The position numbers and the translations under genes were made by a program. The notes beneath the pieces are model-generated. The model ran no database searches. It was not told the DNA's origin and saw nothing but the letters and a program-made list of their open reading frames with translations. A stretch of DNA of 50,044 nucleotides from CAJCBL01 sp035298965 (lineage in GTDB: Bacteria > Verrucomicrobiota > Verrucomicrobiia > Opitutales > Opitutaceae), in assembly GCA_035298965.1 (NCBI GenBank), contig DATGXO010000033.1:1-50044 (forward strand), read 5' to 3'. This document shows, piece by piece, positions 1 to 7,874 of this stretch (its first letter is position 1; every line of letters starts with the position of its first letter).

Positions 1-1
1 C

Positions 2-1003
2 TCCGGCACCGCCGCCCGCAGCTCCGGCGGCGCGCGCACCGGTTCCTATTCCTACGCGCTCATCCCCGGCTCCTCGGTGCAGGCGCTCACGTTGCGCCAG
101 CCGTTCACCTATCAGGCCGGCACGACGATCACCTACTACCTACTCTCGAAAATCGTCGCCAACTGCGGCACCCTGCGGTGCCAAGTTTCCAACGACGACG
201 GGCTCACCTGGGCCACCGTGCGCACCGACACCGGCGGCTACATCGGCAGTTGGTCGCAGCGCACGATCACCGCCGCGCAGCTCGCCGCCGCCGGCCTGAC
301 GGTGGGCGACAGCTGCCGCCTGCGCTTCGTCGCGAACATCGAGCGGCAATACGGCTACGGCGGTTTCCCGCAGTACGGCTTCGCGCTCGACGACATCGCG
401 ATCGCGGACACCGCCATCGCCAGCCATGGCAACTGGACCTCGCTCACCACGGCCACCGTCGGCACCAGTTTCGCGATCACCGGCAAGGCCAGCGGCCTCT
501 ACGCCTACCGCGTGCGCAATTTCGCCAACGGCGCCTGGCAGCCCTACGGTCCCGCCGCGGAAGTCGTCGTCGCCGGCACCGCCTATTCCGACTGGACCGT
601 CGCCTACGCGCTCCCCAGCGCCGCCGCCGCGATGGACGCGAACCCGAGCGGCGACGGCGTCGAAAACCTCCTGAAATTTGCCTTCAACCTGAACCCCGCC
701 ATCGCCGACACACGCACGCTCACGCCAGGCACCGGCACCGCCGGTCTGCCCGCGATCAGCACCACCACCGTGGGCGGGGCCACGTATCTCACGGTCGAAT
801 TTCTCCGCCGCAGAGACGCCGCCCAACTCACGTACAACGTCGAAGTCAGCTCCGACCTCGCAAACTGGTCCGCGTTTGCCGGCACCGAGACCGTCACCGC
901 GATCGACGCTCTTTGGGAACGCGTGCGCGTTGTCGACACCGCGGCCGCTTCCCGCCGCTTCGCCCGCGTGCGCGTCGGCTGGTCCGCCGGTGCCGCGCAG
1001 TGA
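2..1003 (+). CDS. C-terminal part of a secreted protein (5' end outside window)
   Basis: The reading frame is open from base 2, so the gene begins before the window and about 333 residues are visible. The middle part reads like a beta-sandwich or MAM/jelly-roll extracellular module rich in Gly, Thr and Ala. The last ~130 residues carry a 'SGDGVENLLKFAFNLNP' motif followed by a stretch with 'LTYNVEVSSDLANW' and a final 'RRFARVRV' strand. This is the C-terminal domain seen on many secreted Verrucomicrobia and Planctomycetes proteins, where it probably serves export or surface attachment. The catalytic or binding part that would name the protein is not in view. An internal GTG at 77 is in frame but is not a convincing start. 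Confidence 0.75.
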   Translation, partial: SGTAARSSGGARTGSYSYALIPGSSVQALTLRQPFTYQAGTTITYYLLSKIVANCGTLRCQVSNDDGLTWATVRTDTGGYIGSWSQRTITAAQLAAAGLTVGDSCRLRFVANIERQYGYGGFPQYGFALDDIAIADTAIASHGNWTSLTTATVGTSFAITGKASGLYAYRVRNFANGAWQPYGPAAEVVVAGTAYSDWTVAYALPSAAAAMDANPSGDGVENLLKFAFNLNPAIADTRTLTPGTGTAGLPAISTTTVGGATYLTVEFLRRRDAAQLTYNVEVSSDLANWSAFAGTETVTAIDALWERVRVVDTAAASRRFARVRVGWSAGAAQ

Positions 1004-1023
1004 TCCACCGCCGCGGCCGTGCA

Positions 1024-1089
1024 GTGAACAACCACCCGCACAAGGTTGCGCACAAGTTGTTCACCGGTCCGGAGTGCCCAACAACTTGT
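1024..1089 (+). promoter_or_regulatory. Three-arm mutually exclusive hairpin (attenuator-like)
   Basis: Arm A (1024-1032, GTGAACAAC) is a perfect reverse complement of 1056-1064 (GTTGTTCAC). Bases 1052-1061 (ACAAGTTGTT) are at the same time a perfect reverse complement of arm C at 1080-1089 (AACAACTTGT). The central arm can therefore pair with the left or the right arm but not both, the geometry of an attenuator or riboswitch platform. It begins 20 bases after the stop codon of the secreted protein gene. Function is inferred from geometry only. Confidence 0.45.
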
Positions 1090-1973
1090 GAGGAAGAAAG
1101 CCGTGACCACGCCTCGCGGCGCCGCATGTTCGGTGTCGTTCTTTGACCGAACCCGCGAAAGACCGAGCGGCCTGCAACGGCCGGCGGACACCCGCGAGGG
1201 ATAATCCCGGGCAACCGGGGAAAGGAGCGCCGGAGCTGGTCCGGTCCTCCCCTCCGCAGCCGGCGCAAGCCGCGCGGCAGGCAGATGTCACCAGCTCCTC
1301 TGGGCGGGGTCGCACCCGTCCGGAAATGCGAATCAGGAGCTGCGCGGCCAGGGGCGAATTCAGAAACCGCCACCGAGCCGAGTCAGGCACCCAGGACGTT
1401 TCGACCGAAGGTGCCGACGCAGTTACCCAGAGGGTAATGGTTGCTGCTGCGAATCAGCACGGCGACCGCCGGCCAGTCGCGCGACTCATCCCGCGCGCCC
1501 AAGGCCCCGCCGAGAGGCGAGGGACCGCAAACGGCCAACGGTTCGTCGGGGAGCGAGCGGGCGTGGCAATGCCTGCAAAACCTCCTCGCTTGGGGCGGTC
1601 GCGCCAAACGCGATCACCCAACTGCAAACGAAAACGCAACCTGAGAGGTAAGAGGTCAGACCCGTAGCGTCAGGTCAACGGCCGGCGATCCCGCCGGTGC
1701 CGCCCTGACGGTAAACGGTGGAGACGCGAAACGAGCTTGCAGGCGTGTCCCCACCCAGTCCGGCGTGTGCGCAACGGCAGTTGCTCACCGAACCGGGCCA
1801 AGAGGCCTCACTCGAAAATCACGGGCGGCAACGCCCGCGACGGTCCTGCTATGAGACCGAGACCATCGCTTGCCGCGATGAATGGCGTCGGGGAACCGGC
1901 AGCCCGCCCACGGCGGAGCGCCCAATGCCGGTGCACGGGAAAGAGAGCGTGGCGAACTCCCACTCCCCAATTT

Positions 1974-2003
1974 GGCCCGGAGCTCCGCAAGGGGCTCCGG
2001 GCC
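1974..2003 (+). repeat. 13-bp hairpin with GCAA loop, first of a pair
   Basis: The stem GGCCCGGAGCTCC / GGGGCTCCGGGCC has one G-T wobble and closes on GCAA. It shares its first nine stem bases with the hairpin at 2125-2152. It is not followed by a T-run on either strand, so it is not a textbook terminator. Confidence 0.6.
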
Positions 2004-2124
2004 TCATTGCTTCACGACACTGGCAACTCGCGGGCAGATCGCGCCGGTCCGGTCCTTTCATCCACTTCGTTCGGCAGCCCGTACAAACCCGCAACACCGC
2101 GCCCCCCACGATAGGCGCGCCCCA

Positions 2125-2152
2125 GGCCCGGAGGTCCAACAACCTCCGGGCC
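2125..2152. repeat. 11-bp perfect hairpin, second of a pair
   Basis: GGCCCGGAGGT and ACCTCCGGGCC pair perfectly around a six-base loop. It lies 70 bases beyond the stop codon of the desaturase gene on the opposite strand, so it could act as a 3'-end hairpin for that mRNA, although no T-run follows on that strand. It equally suits the 3' end of the candidate RNA upstream. Confidence 0.5.
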
Positions 2153-2221
2153 TGCTCGTTCTCGGCGCGAACACAGCCTCCGCGCAGCACGACTGCCGCT
2201 CGCGAACGCTCTCGCGCAGGC

Positions 2222-3310
2222 TCAGCGCTGCCACTGCTCGCCGCCAGGCGCGGATGTGGTATTCCCCGAGTCCGCCTCGCACCGCTCCCGAAGGTGACGG
2301 AAACCGACCAACCGGCCGCCGCGCTCGTCCCAAAGGCGGAAACCGAGCGAGCGCAGGCTGCCGAACAGCGTCACCGGTCGCACCGCATAAAACCGCGCGA
2401 CTGCCCGGTGACACCGCTCGAGATGGTAGTTCGGTATGCGCGGATTGAGGTGATGGATGTGGTGGAAACCGATGTTGCCCGAAAACCACTGGAGGATCCG
2501 GGGCAGGCGGTAGAACGAGCTACCCTCCAGTGCCGCGGCGACAAAGTCCCACTCCGCGCGGCGCGCCCACGTCACGCCCTCGAACTGGTGCTGCACGTAG
2601 AACAACCACACGCCCGCCGCGCCGCCGACTACCAGCGTCCCCAGCTGCAAAAGCAGATACTCCGGAAAACCGAACAGCCAGCTCAGGCCAGCGACCATCC
2701 CGGCGATCGCCAGATTCGTCCACCACACCGAGCGTCGCTCCGCCCGTCCGCTGCCCTTCGCCGGGAAACGTTGCCAGAGCAGGAACAGCGGTGCCGGCGC
2801 GAGCACGAACAGCGTGAGCGGATGCCGCGCAAGACGGTACGCCAGCCGGCGCCAACGCGAGGCGTTCCGGTATTCGTCCACTGTCATCGTCCAGATGTCG
2901 CCCGTGCCGCGCCGGTCGAGATCCCCCGCTGTCGCGTGATGCTGCGCATGCTCCCAGCGCCAGTGCCGGAACGGCGTGAACGTCACCACGCCCAGCACGA
3001 AACCGAGGATCATGTTCGCCCGCCGCCACGGGAAGAACGAGTCGTGGGTGCAATCGTGGAAGAGGATGAACAGCCGGACCAGCAGCGCACCGGCGAGCAC
3101 GACCAGGGGCAAAGTTAGCAACCAGGATCTGGACACGGTGAAGTACAGCAGCGTCCACACCAGCACATAGGCCCCCACCGAACTGACGGCCTGCCAGCTC
3201 GCGCGCCCCGCCGAAGATTTCTGGTAGGTGGCGATTACCCGCCGCCACTCGGCCACAGAGGACGGGGCCCGCCCGCCGCCGTCACCACGTTGTGCTGCCG
3301 TTGGATTCAT
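2222..3310 (-). CDS. Membrane fatty acid desaturase
   Basis: A 362-residue integral-membrane non-haem di-iron desaturase of the FA_desaturase superfamily, which inserts a cis double bond into acyl chains of membrane lipids using O2 and ferredoxin- or cytochrome-type electrons. The three histidine boxes are present in order: HDCTHDS near residue 85, HAQHH near 120 and HHIHH near 280. Hydrophobic pairs lie at about 42-82, 96-112, 160-180 and 200-240, as expected. The gene stands alone. Its ATG is preceded by GGGAGGAAC, a good Shine-Dalgarno sequence, which is unusual here. Regiospecificity (delta-9, delta-12 or other) cannot be told from sequence. Confidence 0.9.
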   Translation of the reverse strand: MNPTAAQRGDGGGRAPSSVAEWRRVIATYQKSSAGRASWQAVSSVGAYVLVWTLLYFTVSRSWLLTLPLVVLAGALLVRLFILFHDCTHDSFFPWRRANMILGFVLGVVTFTPFRHWRWEHAQHHATAGDLDRRGTGDIWTMTVDEYRNASRWRRLAYRLARHPLTLFVLAPAPLFLLWQRFPAKGSGRAERRSVWWTNLAIAGMVAGLSWLFGFPEYLLLQLGTLVVGGAAGVWLFYVQHQFEGVTWARRAEWDFVAAALEGSSFYRLPRILQWFSGNIGFHHIHHLNPRIPNYHLERCHRAVARFYAVRPVTLFGSLRSLGFRLWDERGGRLVGFRHLRERCEADSGNTTSAPGGEQWQR

Positions 3311-3329
3311 GGGTGTTCCTCCCGGAGAT

Positions 3330-3941
3330 TCATCGTTGCGGGCGACCGGAACGCCGCCGAGACGGCGCCTCCGCGCGGAGCGAGGAGATCCACTCCATCG
3401 TTTTCGCGGCGATCTGCCGCCCCGTCATCTTGTCCGCCGGGACGAACTCGAAGTACCGGCGGTCCTGTTTGTTCCGCGCGAGCCGGCGACGCAGCTCTCC
3501 CTTCGCTTCCCCCGGCCCGAAGGCCAGGATCGGTCCGCCGGCGGCGATGCAGGCGATGACCGCGTCGTAATAGAGATCGAGCTGCCCGGCGAAACGTCGC
3601 TCCCGGCGGTCGTCCGCCGGCACCAACTGCGCCTCAAACGGGACGGTCGACCTCCGCCCGGCGATCCGACCCGGCTGTTTGTCGAGCCGGGAGAGCACGA
3701 GCGTCGTCCGCGCTCCGCGCAGGGAGACGAACACGATCACCGCCTTGCGGTGGTCGATCCAGAGGCCGACTCCGGCGCTCGGTCCGTCGCCCGCCGCGGC
3801 CGCGCCGCGAGAATGCAGCGATTGCTGCAGCTTCCTCGCCGCCGAGCCGGCGCCCAGCCCCCGGAGTCCGGCTCGCGCCGAAACACCAAACCCTTTCGCC
3901 GGGGCCTGCGGAGGGGCAGGCGAAGCGGAGGCGATTTTCAT
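3330..3941 (-). CDS. baeRF-like / host-attachment-type protein
   Basis: A 203-residue soluble protein. After ~50 disordered Ala/Gly-rich residues it has 'WIDHRKAVIVFV', then 'YYDAVIACIAAGGPILAFGPGEAKGELRRRL', a polar segment, and 'YFEFVPADKMTGRQIAAKTMEW'. The FGPGEAK motif and the strand/helix order resemble bacterial proteins related to domain 3 of archaeo-eukaryotic release factors (baeRF, often annotated 'host attachment protein' or 'translational machinery protein'). Such proteins are thought to act at stressed ribosomes, but this one's function is unknown. The ATG at 3941 was chosen because sequence upstream of it is low-quality and because a shared GC-rich regulatory motif lies 27 bases upstream. 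Divergent from rpoZ. Confidence 0.65.
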   Translation of the reverse strand: MKIASASPAPPQAPAKGFGVSARAGLRGLGAGSAARKLQQSLHSRGAAAAGDGPSAGVGLWIDHRKAVIVFVSLRGARTTLVLSRLDKQPGRIAGRRSTVPFEAQLVPADDRRERRFAGQLDLYYDAVIACIAAGGPILAFGPGEAKGELRRRLARNKQDRRYFEFVPADKMTGRQIAAKTMEWISSLRAEAPSRRRSGRPQR

Positions 3942-3967
3942 GTCGGAATCTACGGCCCGCAGCATCG

Positions 3968-3985
3968 CCCCGAAATGGGGTGAAA
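3968..3985 (-). promoter_or_regulatory. Shared semi-palindrome, copy 1
   Basis: On the plus strand it reads CCCCGAAATGGGGTGAAA and continues to ACCC. Similar copies occur at 7086 and 8573. It sits 27 bases before the baeRF-like start and 200 bases before rpoZ, so the baeRF-like gene is the likelier target. Confidence 0.5.
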
Positions 3986-4183
3986 CCCGACCGCGTCTGC
4001 CTTGCTCGCCGCGACCGCTTGGTCGGGCAACACCCACTATCGGACGCGACAGCGCTCCGCTATCGTGCGCGTTGGGCCAGCGCGCATTCCCGCCGGCCGC
4101 CAACACACACAGGTTCGGCACCCGCGACCGATCCGCCCGACAATCAACTTCACAACACCGGCCTCCGCACCGCACCCCCTCCC

Positions 4184-4429
4184 ATGAGAGACGACTACCT
4201 CGCCAAAGCATCCCTCACCATCGACGACCCGTACGTGTTGGTGAACGTGGTCTCCACTCGCGTGAAAATGCTCCGCCGCGGCGCCCGCCCGCTCGTCGAG
4301 TCGCTTGAGAAGCTCGATCTTGAGGACATCGCCCTGCGCGAGATCTTCGAAGGTCGGATCACCTACGAACTCGGCAGCCCCGACCCCCGCTTGCAGCGAC
4401 ACGAGCCGGCCGCCCCGAGCGCCGCCTGA
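4184..4429 (+). CDS. rpoZ: DNA-directed RNA polymerase subunit omega
   Basis: An 81-residue protein of the size and pattern expected for RNA polymerase omega: N-terminal 'DDPYVLVNVVSTRVKMLRRG' contains the conserved start of the omega fold, followed by a helix 'VESLEKLDLEDIALREIFEGRITYEL'. Omega helps fold and assemble the beta-prime subunit. The start is the ATG after a C-rich leader with no Shine-Dalgarno sequence. It is not followed by spoT or gmk here, unlike in Proteobacteria, and is probably monocistronic. Confidence 0.85.
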   Translation: MRDDYLAKASLTIDDPYVLVNVVSTRVKMLRRGARPLVESLEKLDLEDIALREIFEGRITYELGSPDPRLQRHEPAAPSAA

Positions 4430-4805
4430 CGCCAATCGCGCGCGCTTCCGCCTCCCCGCCCCGCCCTCGCCCCCACGCGCCCCCGGGAGGGGAGCGTTTC
4501 GCCCACCCGGAACGGCTGCACCGCGCACAAGGCACGGCGCGCAGGCCGCCATGTCAACTATTGATTGACATGGTCCGCCAACGAGCGGTCCCGAGGCGAA
4601 CCTCGCCCGGTCGACGCCGCATCCGCCCGGCGCAGACGTCGCGCCAGGCAAGCTCATGCGCCACGATCCGCTGGCGAGTCCAGCGTCGAGCGACGCGATC
4701 CAGACCGTGGTTATGCAGACATCCGCCTCCGCGCTCGGCCGAGCGACGCCTCGGTTTTTCAGCACTCGGCTTTTCTCCCCTGGCCCCTCGCGGATCGACC
4801 ACGAC
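4430..4805. other. Intergenic region with one inverted repeat
   Basis: 376 bases between rpoZ and an opposing small gene. I see no gene. It holds a C-rich run around 4445-4495 and an AT-richer inverted repeat at 4549-4573. Confidence 0.6.
4549..4573. promoter_or_regulatory. 9-bp inverted repeat, operator or hairpin
   Basis: CCATGTCAA and TTGACATGG are perfect reverse complements separated by CTATTGA. The repeat stands out as AT-rich in GC-rich surroundings, 120 bases after rpoZ. No T-run follows on either strand, so a dimer-binding operator fits as well as a transcript-end hairpin. Confidence 0.4.
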
Positions 4806-5090
4806 TCAGGCGGCGAGATCGAACCGCGTCTTGAGTTCCACTGGACTGAGCGCCAAGGAAGCCAGCAGCAGGCCCGACATGCAGCGCACCGCCGCCTCCT
4901 TGACCAACTGATCGAAGTCGCGCCCCGGCAACGCGGCGCCGCCGCGGCGGATCACGAGTATGCGCGAACCGGCCAGAAGCAGTTGCATCACGGCGGTCTC
5001 CGCCTCCGCCCGCGTGCCCGCGTGGCGGGTGAACTCACGGCCACGGCGGGCGACGAAGGGAAGATAGTCGATCGCGTATTGGGTAGGCAT
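4806..5090 (-). CDS. Small hypothetical protein linked to a two-component pair
   Basis: A 94-residue protein I do not recognise. It has a mixed alpha/beta pattern with 'AETAVMQLLLAGSRILVIRRGGAALPGRDFDQLV', and a hydrophobic segment 'MSGLLLASLALSPVEL' near the C-terminus. No signal peptide or catalytic motif is visible. It lies 54 bases downstream of the response regulator gene on the same strand and may be the third gene of that operon; it could be an accessory or target protein, but this is only positional inference. Coding is supported by the open frame and strand agreement with its neighbours rather than by homology. Confidence 0.45.
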   Translation of the reverse strand: MPTQYAIDYLPFVARRGREFTRHAGTRAEAETAVMQLLLAGSRILVIRRGGAALPGRDFDQLVKEAAVRCMSGLLLASLALSPVELKTRFDLAA

Positions 5091-5144
5091 GTTCGTGTCG
5101 TCGTGTCTGGATATTCAGCACCATCAGCGCCGCCGCGCGGACGC

Positions 5145-5822
5145 TCAATAACGTCCGGCTTTCCCGTCGGCCTCGATCGTGCCGGATGCGATGGCGTAGC
5201 GGGTGAGACCGGCGGTCTCGTGGATGTCGAGTTTGTTCATCAGCTGCTGCCGGTGCTTCTCGACCGTCTTGATCGAGATCCCCAGGCGCGCGGCGATCTG
5301 CTTGTTGGCCGCGCCTTCGGCCACGAGCTGCAACACCTCCTCCTCGCGGGAGGTAAGCGAGTCGCGTTGGGTGCCAGCGGGCTGACCCTGTTCCCGCGCG
5401 CGGCGCTGGTTGCGCAGTAGCAGCCGAGTGATGCCGGGGCTGAAGAAGACCCTGCCGGCCGCGACCTCCCGGATCGCCCGCAACAGGAGCGCACTCGAGC
5501 CCTGTTTCTCGACGAATCCCAAGGCGCCGACCGCGACCATGCGGACGACATACTCGTCATCGCTATGGGCGGAGAGCGCGAGCACGCGAGCCGCCGGATT
5601 CTGCGCGATGATCTGGCGGGTGGCCTCGCAACCATTGAGGCCGGGCATCGCGATATCCATGACGATGACGTCTGGTCGCAACTCGGCGGCCAGACTCACC
5701 GCCTCCATCCCCGTCTCCGCCTGCCCCACCACCTTGAATTCACCGCTCGCCTCGAGCAACGCGCACACCCCCTCGCGGACCACGACGTGATCCTCGGCCA
5801 ATAGAATGGTGGTCGGATTCAT
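5145..5822 (-). CDS. NarL/LuxR-type response regulator
   Basis: A 225-residue two-domain regulator. The receiver domain (1-125) carries the acidic pair AED near residues 9-11, the phospho-acceptor Asp56 in 'VIVMDIAMP' and the conserved Lys in 'GFVEKQG'. A linker leads to a LuxR-type helix-turn-helix (about 152-215, 'LTSREEEVLQLVAEGAANKQIA' through 'SIKTVEKHRQQLMNKL'). Its start overlaps the end of the histidine kinase gene by four bases (ATGA), so the two are translationally coupled and almost certainly form a cognate pair. The target genes are unknown. Confidence 0.9.
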   Translation of the reverse strand: MNPTTILLAEDHVVVREGVCALLEASGEFKVVGQAETGMEAVSLAAELRPDVIVMDIAMPGLNGCEATRQIIAQNPAARVLALSAHSDDEYVVRMVAVGALGFVEKQGSSALLLRAIREVAAGRVFFSPGITRLLLRNQRRAREQGQPAGTQRDSLTSREEEVLQLVAEGAANKQIAARLGISIKTVEKHRQQLMNKLDIHETAGLTRYAIASGTIEADGKAGRY

Positions 5823-6961
5823 GGGCTGGCTGCCTTCGCCGTCTTCTTCAGCGGGATGTGGGCGCAGATGGCGGTGCCCTTTCCCGGGGAGGATTCGATG
5901 GTGAGCACACCACCCACCATCTCGACCCGTTCGCGCATGCCGAGCAGACCGAGGTGTTTCCGGTTCCTGGAACCGAGCACCCGCTGCACATCGAAGGCGC
6001 GGCCGTTGTCGCGAACCTCGAGCTCGATCCCGAGCGGACTCTTTTTGACCTGCACCGTCGCTTGGGTGGCATGGGCGTGGCGCGCCACGTTCGTGAGCGC
6101 CTCCTGCGCCACGCGATAGATCACGGTGCGTTTGGCGCCGTCGAGGACCTCGATCCCGGGATCGGACACGAAACGAATGTGCAACGAACGCCCCTCGGGC
6201 TGGTTCCGGATGAGCGCGCGCAACGCAGGGACCAAGCCGAGATCGTCGAGCACCGCCGGTCGCAGCTCGCGCGCGAAACGGTGGACCGCCGTCACGGATT
6301 TCTCGACGAAACGCTGCGTGTGGGCGATGCGCTGGCGCAGTCCGCGATCGTTCACCGTCGAGGCCTGTTTGAGGATGGCCAGCTGGACGTTGATGCCGGT
6401 GAGGATCTGCGCGATCTCGTCGTGGAGTTCCCGGCTGATCAGCTTCCGCTCCTCCTCCTGCGCCGTGATCACACGCCGGGTCATGCGGCGGAGCTGCTCC
6501 TGCGCGACCTGCGAACGTGCCAACAGGTAGCGGTCGTGGCGGACCGCCTTGGCCAGCTCCGCCTCGGCGTGCTCGGTGCGAACTTGGGCGACCCGCCGAT
6601 CGCGTTCCGCATGGGCCAACGCGGCGGTCTTCCGCCGGAGCGCCCCGCGCAGCTCGCGTTCGCGTCCGTCGGCGCCCTCGACCGCGCGCCCGATCGCCTC
6701 GAACGGCGCCAAGACGGAAAGGAGAAAAGCCTCGGAACGCCGCAGCACCGCACCGCCGTCGTTACCGGCGAAACGCTCCGGCGCGAGCGTCCGAAGCGCG
6801 CGGGCGTGCGAGCGGACAACACCGCCGGCTCCGATGCCCTCGGCCAACGCGGCGCGGCCCACGCTCTTGCCGGCGGTGACGCCGTCCCGCCGCGAGCGGC
6901 CGAGATGCAGCCGTAGCGCCCGGAGATACCGGCTGTCGAACTGGTCGTTCTTCGGAGTCAT
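5819..6961 (-). CDS. Sensor histidine kinase, HisKA_3 type
   Basis: A 380-residue cytoplasmic kinase. The first ~95 residues ('AALAEGIGAGGVVRSHARAL', then 'AFLLSVLAPFEAIGRAV') resemble the N-terminal domain of RsbU-type phosphatases. A long charged coiled coil (about 95-165) follows. The dimerisation/phospho-acceptor helix has 'RELHDEIAQIL' with the phosphorylated His, typical of the NarX/HisKA_3 class. The ATPase domain shows 'AQEALTNVARHA' (N box), 'VRDNGRAF' (G1) and 'LGLLGMRERVEMVGG' (G2). No transmembrane segment is present, so it senses a cytoplasmic or partner-protein signal. It is coupled to the downstream NarL-type regulator. Confidence 0.88.
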   Translation of the reverse strand: MTPKNDQFDSRYLRALRLHLGRSRRDGVTAGKSVGRAALAEGIGAGGVVRSHARALRTLAPERFAGNDGGAVLRRSEAFLLSVLAPFEAIGRAVEGADGRERELRGALRRKTAALAHAERDRRVAQVRTEHAEAELAKAVRHDRYLLARSQVAQEQLRRMTRRVITAQEEERKLISRELHDEIAQILTGINVQLAILKQASTVNDRGLRQRIAHTQRFVEKSVTAVHRFARELRPAVLDDLGLVPALRALIRNQPEGRSLHIRFVSDPGIEVLDGAKRTVIYRVAQEALTNVARHAHATQATVQVKKSPLGIELEVRDNGRAFDVQRVLGSRNRKHLGLLGMRERVEMVGGVLTIESSPGKGTAICAHIPLKKTAKAASP

Positions 6962-7356
6962 GCGTCTCGCTCGCGCATATGTCGTAGCTCGCTGCCGACC
7001 GCAGCGATCCCCGCGTCTTCGAGGATGAGCACTGGTAGTCGTCGCAGAGTGCTATCATGCCCCGGTTTCCCCCGGAGGCGAGAAACCCCGACTGGGGTGA
7101 TGTACTACCGCAGCCGCCCGCCCCGACCCGCCCGGGGACGACGGGCCGTGGTGACCTAATCGGACCGGCGCGAGCACCCGGCGCCGTTCTTCGGTAGGCC
7201 CATACCCCGTGGCGCGGCCACCCGGCATCGTCTATCCTACACTTGGTGAGCGCGCCGGACTGCGGGCGAAAGACCCGCGGACGCCCGCCCCGATCCAAGC
7301 CCGGCTGCACAAGCACGCCGGGAAACAACTCAGCCATCCGATACCACACTTCCGCC
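6962..7356. other. Divergent intergenic region with regulatory motif
   Basis: 395 bases between the kinase gene and the DUF2934 gene. It contains a 6-bp perfect stem 7064-7069/7082-7087 (GGTTTC/GAAACC) that overlaps copy 2 of the shared semi-palindrome. No gene is seen in the rest. Confidence 0.6.
7086..7101. promoter_or_regulatory. Shared semi-palindrome, copy 2
   Basis: Reads CCCCGACTGGGGTGAT on the plus strand, one base shorter in the centre than copy 1. It lies 125 bases upstream of the histidine kinase start and 256 bases upstream of the divergent DUF2934 gene. Confidence 0.5.
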
Positions 7357-7581
7357 ATGCACGAACGAACCACTCCACAGAATCCTCCCGCCTCCGGGGT
7401 CCGCCCCTCGCGCGCGCCGCCCACCCACGACGAAATCGCCGACTGCGCCTACGAACTATGGATACAGCACGGCTACCCGGAACGCCTCGACCAAGCCATC
7501 TGGCTCGACGCCGAGGCGCTCCTGCGCTCGGGCGGCTGCCGCCCGAGCGACAACTACCGCGAGCTCCGTCGCCACGGCTGA
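7357..7581 (+). CDS. DUF2934 domain protein
   Basis: A 74-residue protein with the DUF2934 pattern: 'HDEIADCAYELWIQHGYPE' followed by 'DQAIWLDAEALL'. Members are small helical proteins, often C-terminal or stand-alone in soil bacteria, with no established function; they often sit near stress or envelope genes. The first ~22 residues are Pro/Arg-rich and probably disordered. The ATG at 7357 was preferred over an in-frame upstream GTG because upstream residues do not resemble the family. The gene stands alone next to copy 2 of the shared regulatory motif. Confidence 0.65.
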   Translation: MHERTTPQNPPASGVRPSRAPPTHDEIADCAYELWIQHGYPERLDQAIWLDAEALLRSGGCRPSDNYRELRRHG

Positions 7582-7874
7582 GCCGGTCAAACACCGCCGG
7601 CACGCCGATCCTGGGGCACCGGTGCCGCCGCACGCGGTTGCCCGTTCGCTGCGCGTGCGGGTCGCGCCGAACGTGATCGCGTTTGCGCCAGCAATCACGG
7701 AAACGCGGATGCGAAAAACCCACGTTGACCGTAAGGCTGAGCGCGACCGCGCGGCGCGATCAGACGAGCCCAACAGGTCGCCGAGGAGAGTGCCGGACGT
7801 GAGTTTCTCGACGCCGTGCCGATGATTCATGACGGTTCCGAGTACCGCCGCATCGTGGACAGCGGCCAAGAAAC

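Larger units (their letters stand above)
1143..2155 (+). ncRNA. Candidate large structured RNA, unidentified
   Basis: Perfect stems include 1168-1172/1179-1183, 1206-1210/1215-1219 with a GCAA loop, 1227-1233/1260-1266, 1293-1299/1335-1341 enclosing 1302-1308/1315-1321, 1386-1391/1410-1415, 1423-1428/1432-1437, 1508-1511/1516-1519 with a GAGA loop, and 1669-1674/1704-1709 enclosing 1682-1687/1692-1697. Two 11-13-bp hairpins follow at 1974-2003 (GCAA loop) and 2125-2152. The GNRA loops appear only when the plus strand is read, which favours transcription rightward. I checked by eye for RNase P RNA, tmRNA, SRP RNA and group I/II intron cores and found none. The ends are guesses, and high GC alone produces some stems by chance. 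Confidence 0.4.
1004..2221. other. 1.2-kb gene-free region dense in hairpins
   Basis: No open frame on either strand shows a recognisable domain; the longer ones are Arg/Pro/Gly-rich and look like readings of GC-rich non-coding DNA. The stretch holds a three-armed competing hairpin near 1024-1089, a run of at least eight perfect stems between 1168 and 1709, and two long near-identical hairpins at 1974-2003 and 2125-2152. These are listed separately. Confidence 0.7.

Noticed and set aside
1638..1664. A tmRNA-like tag reading (A-N-E-N-A-T then stop)
   Set aside because: No tmRNA acceptor stem, no TCCACCA 3' end, and the tag does not end in the usual Ala-Ala.
1143..1667. A 174-codon rightward frame
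   Set aside because: No recognisable domain, Arg/Pro/Gly-rich, and it overlies a series of perfect RNA-like stems.
1143..2155. Group I or group II intron, RNase P RNA or SRP RNA
   Set aside because: I could not find the group II domain V hairpin, group I P7 core words, the RNase P GAGGAAAGTCC-type core or the SRP GGAAGGAAGCA loop. A covariance search would be decisive.
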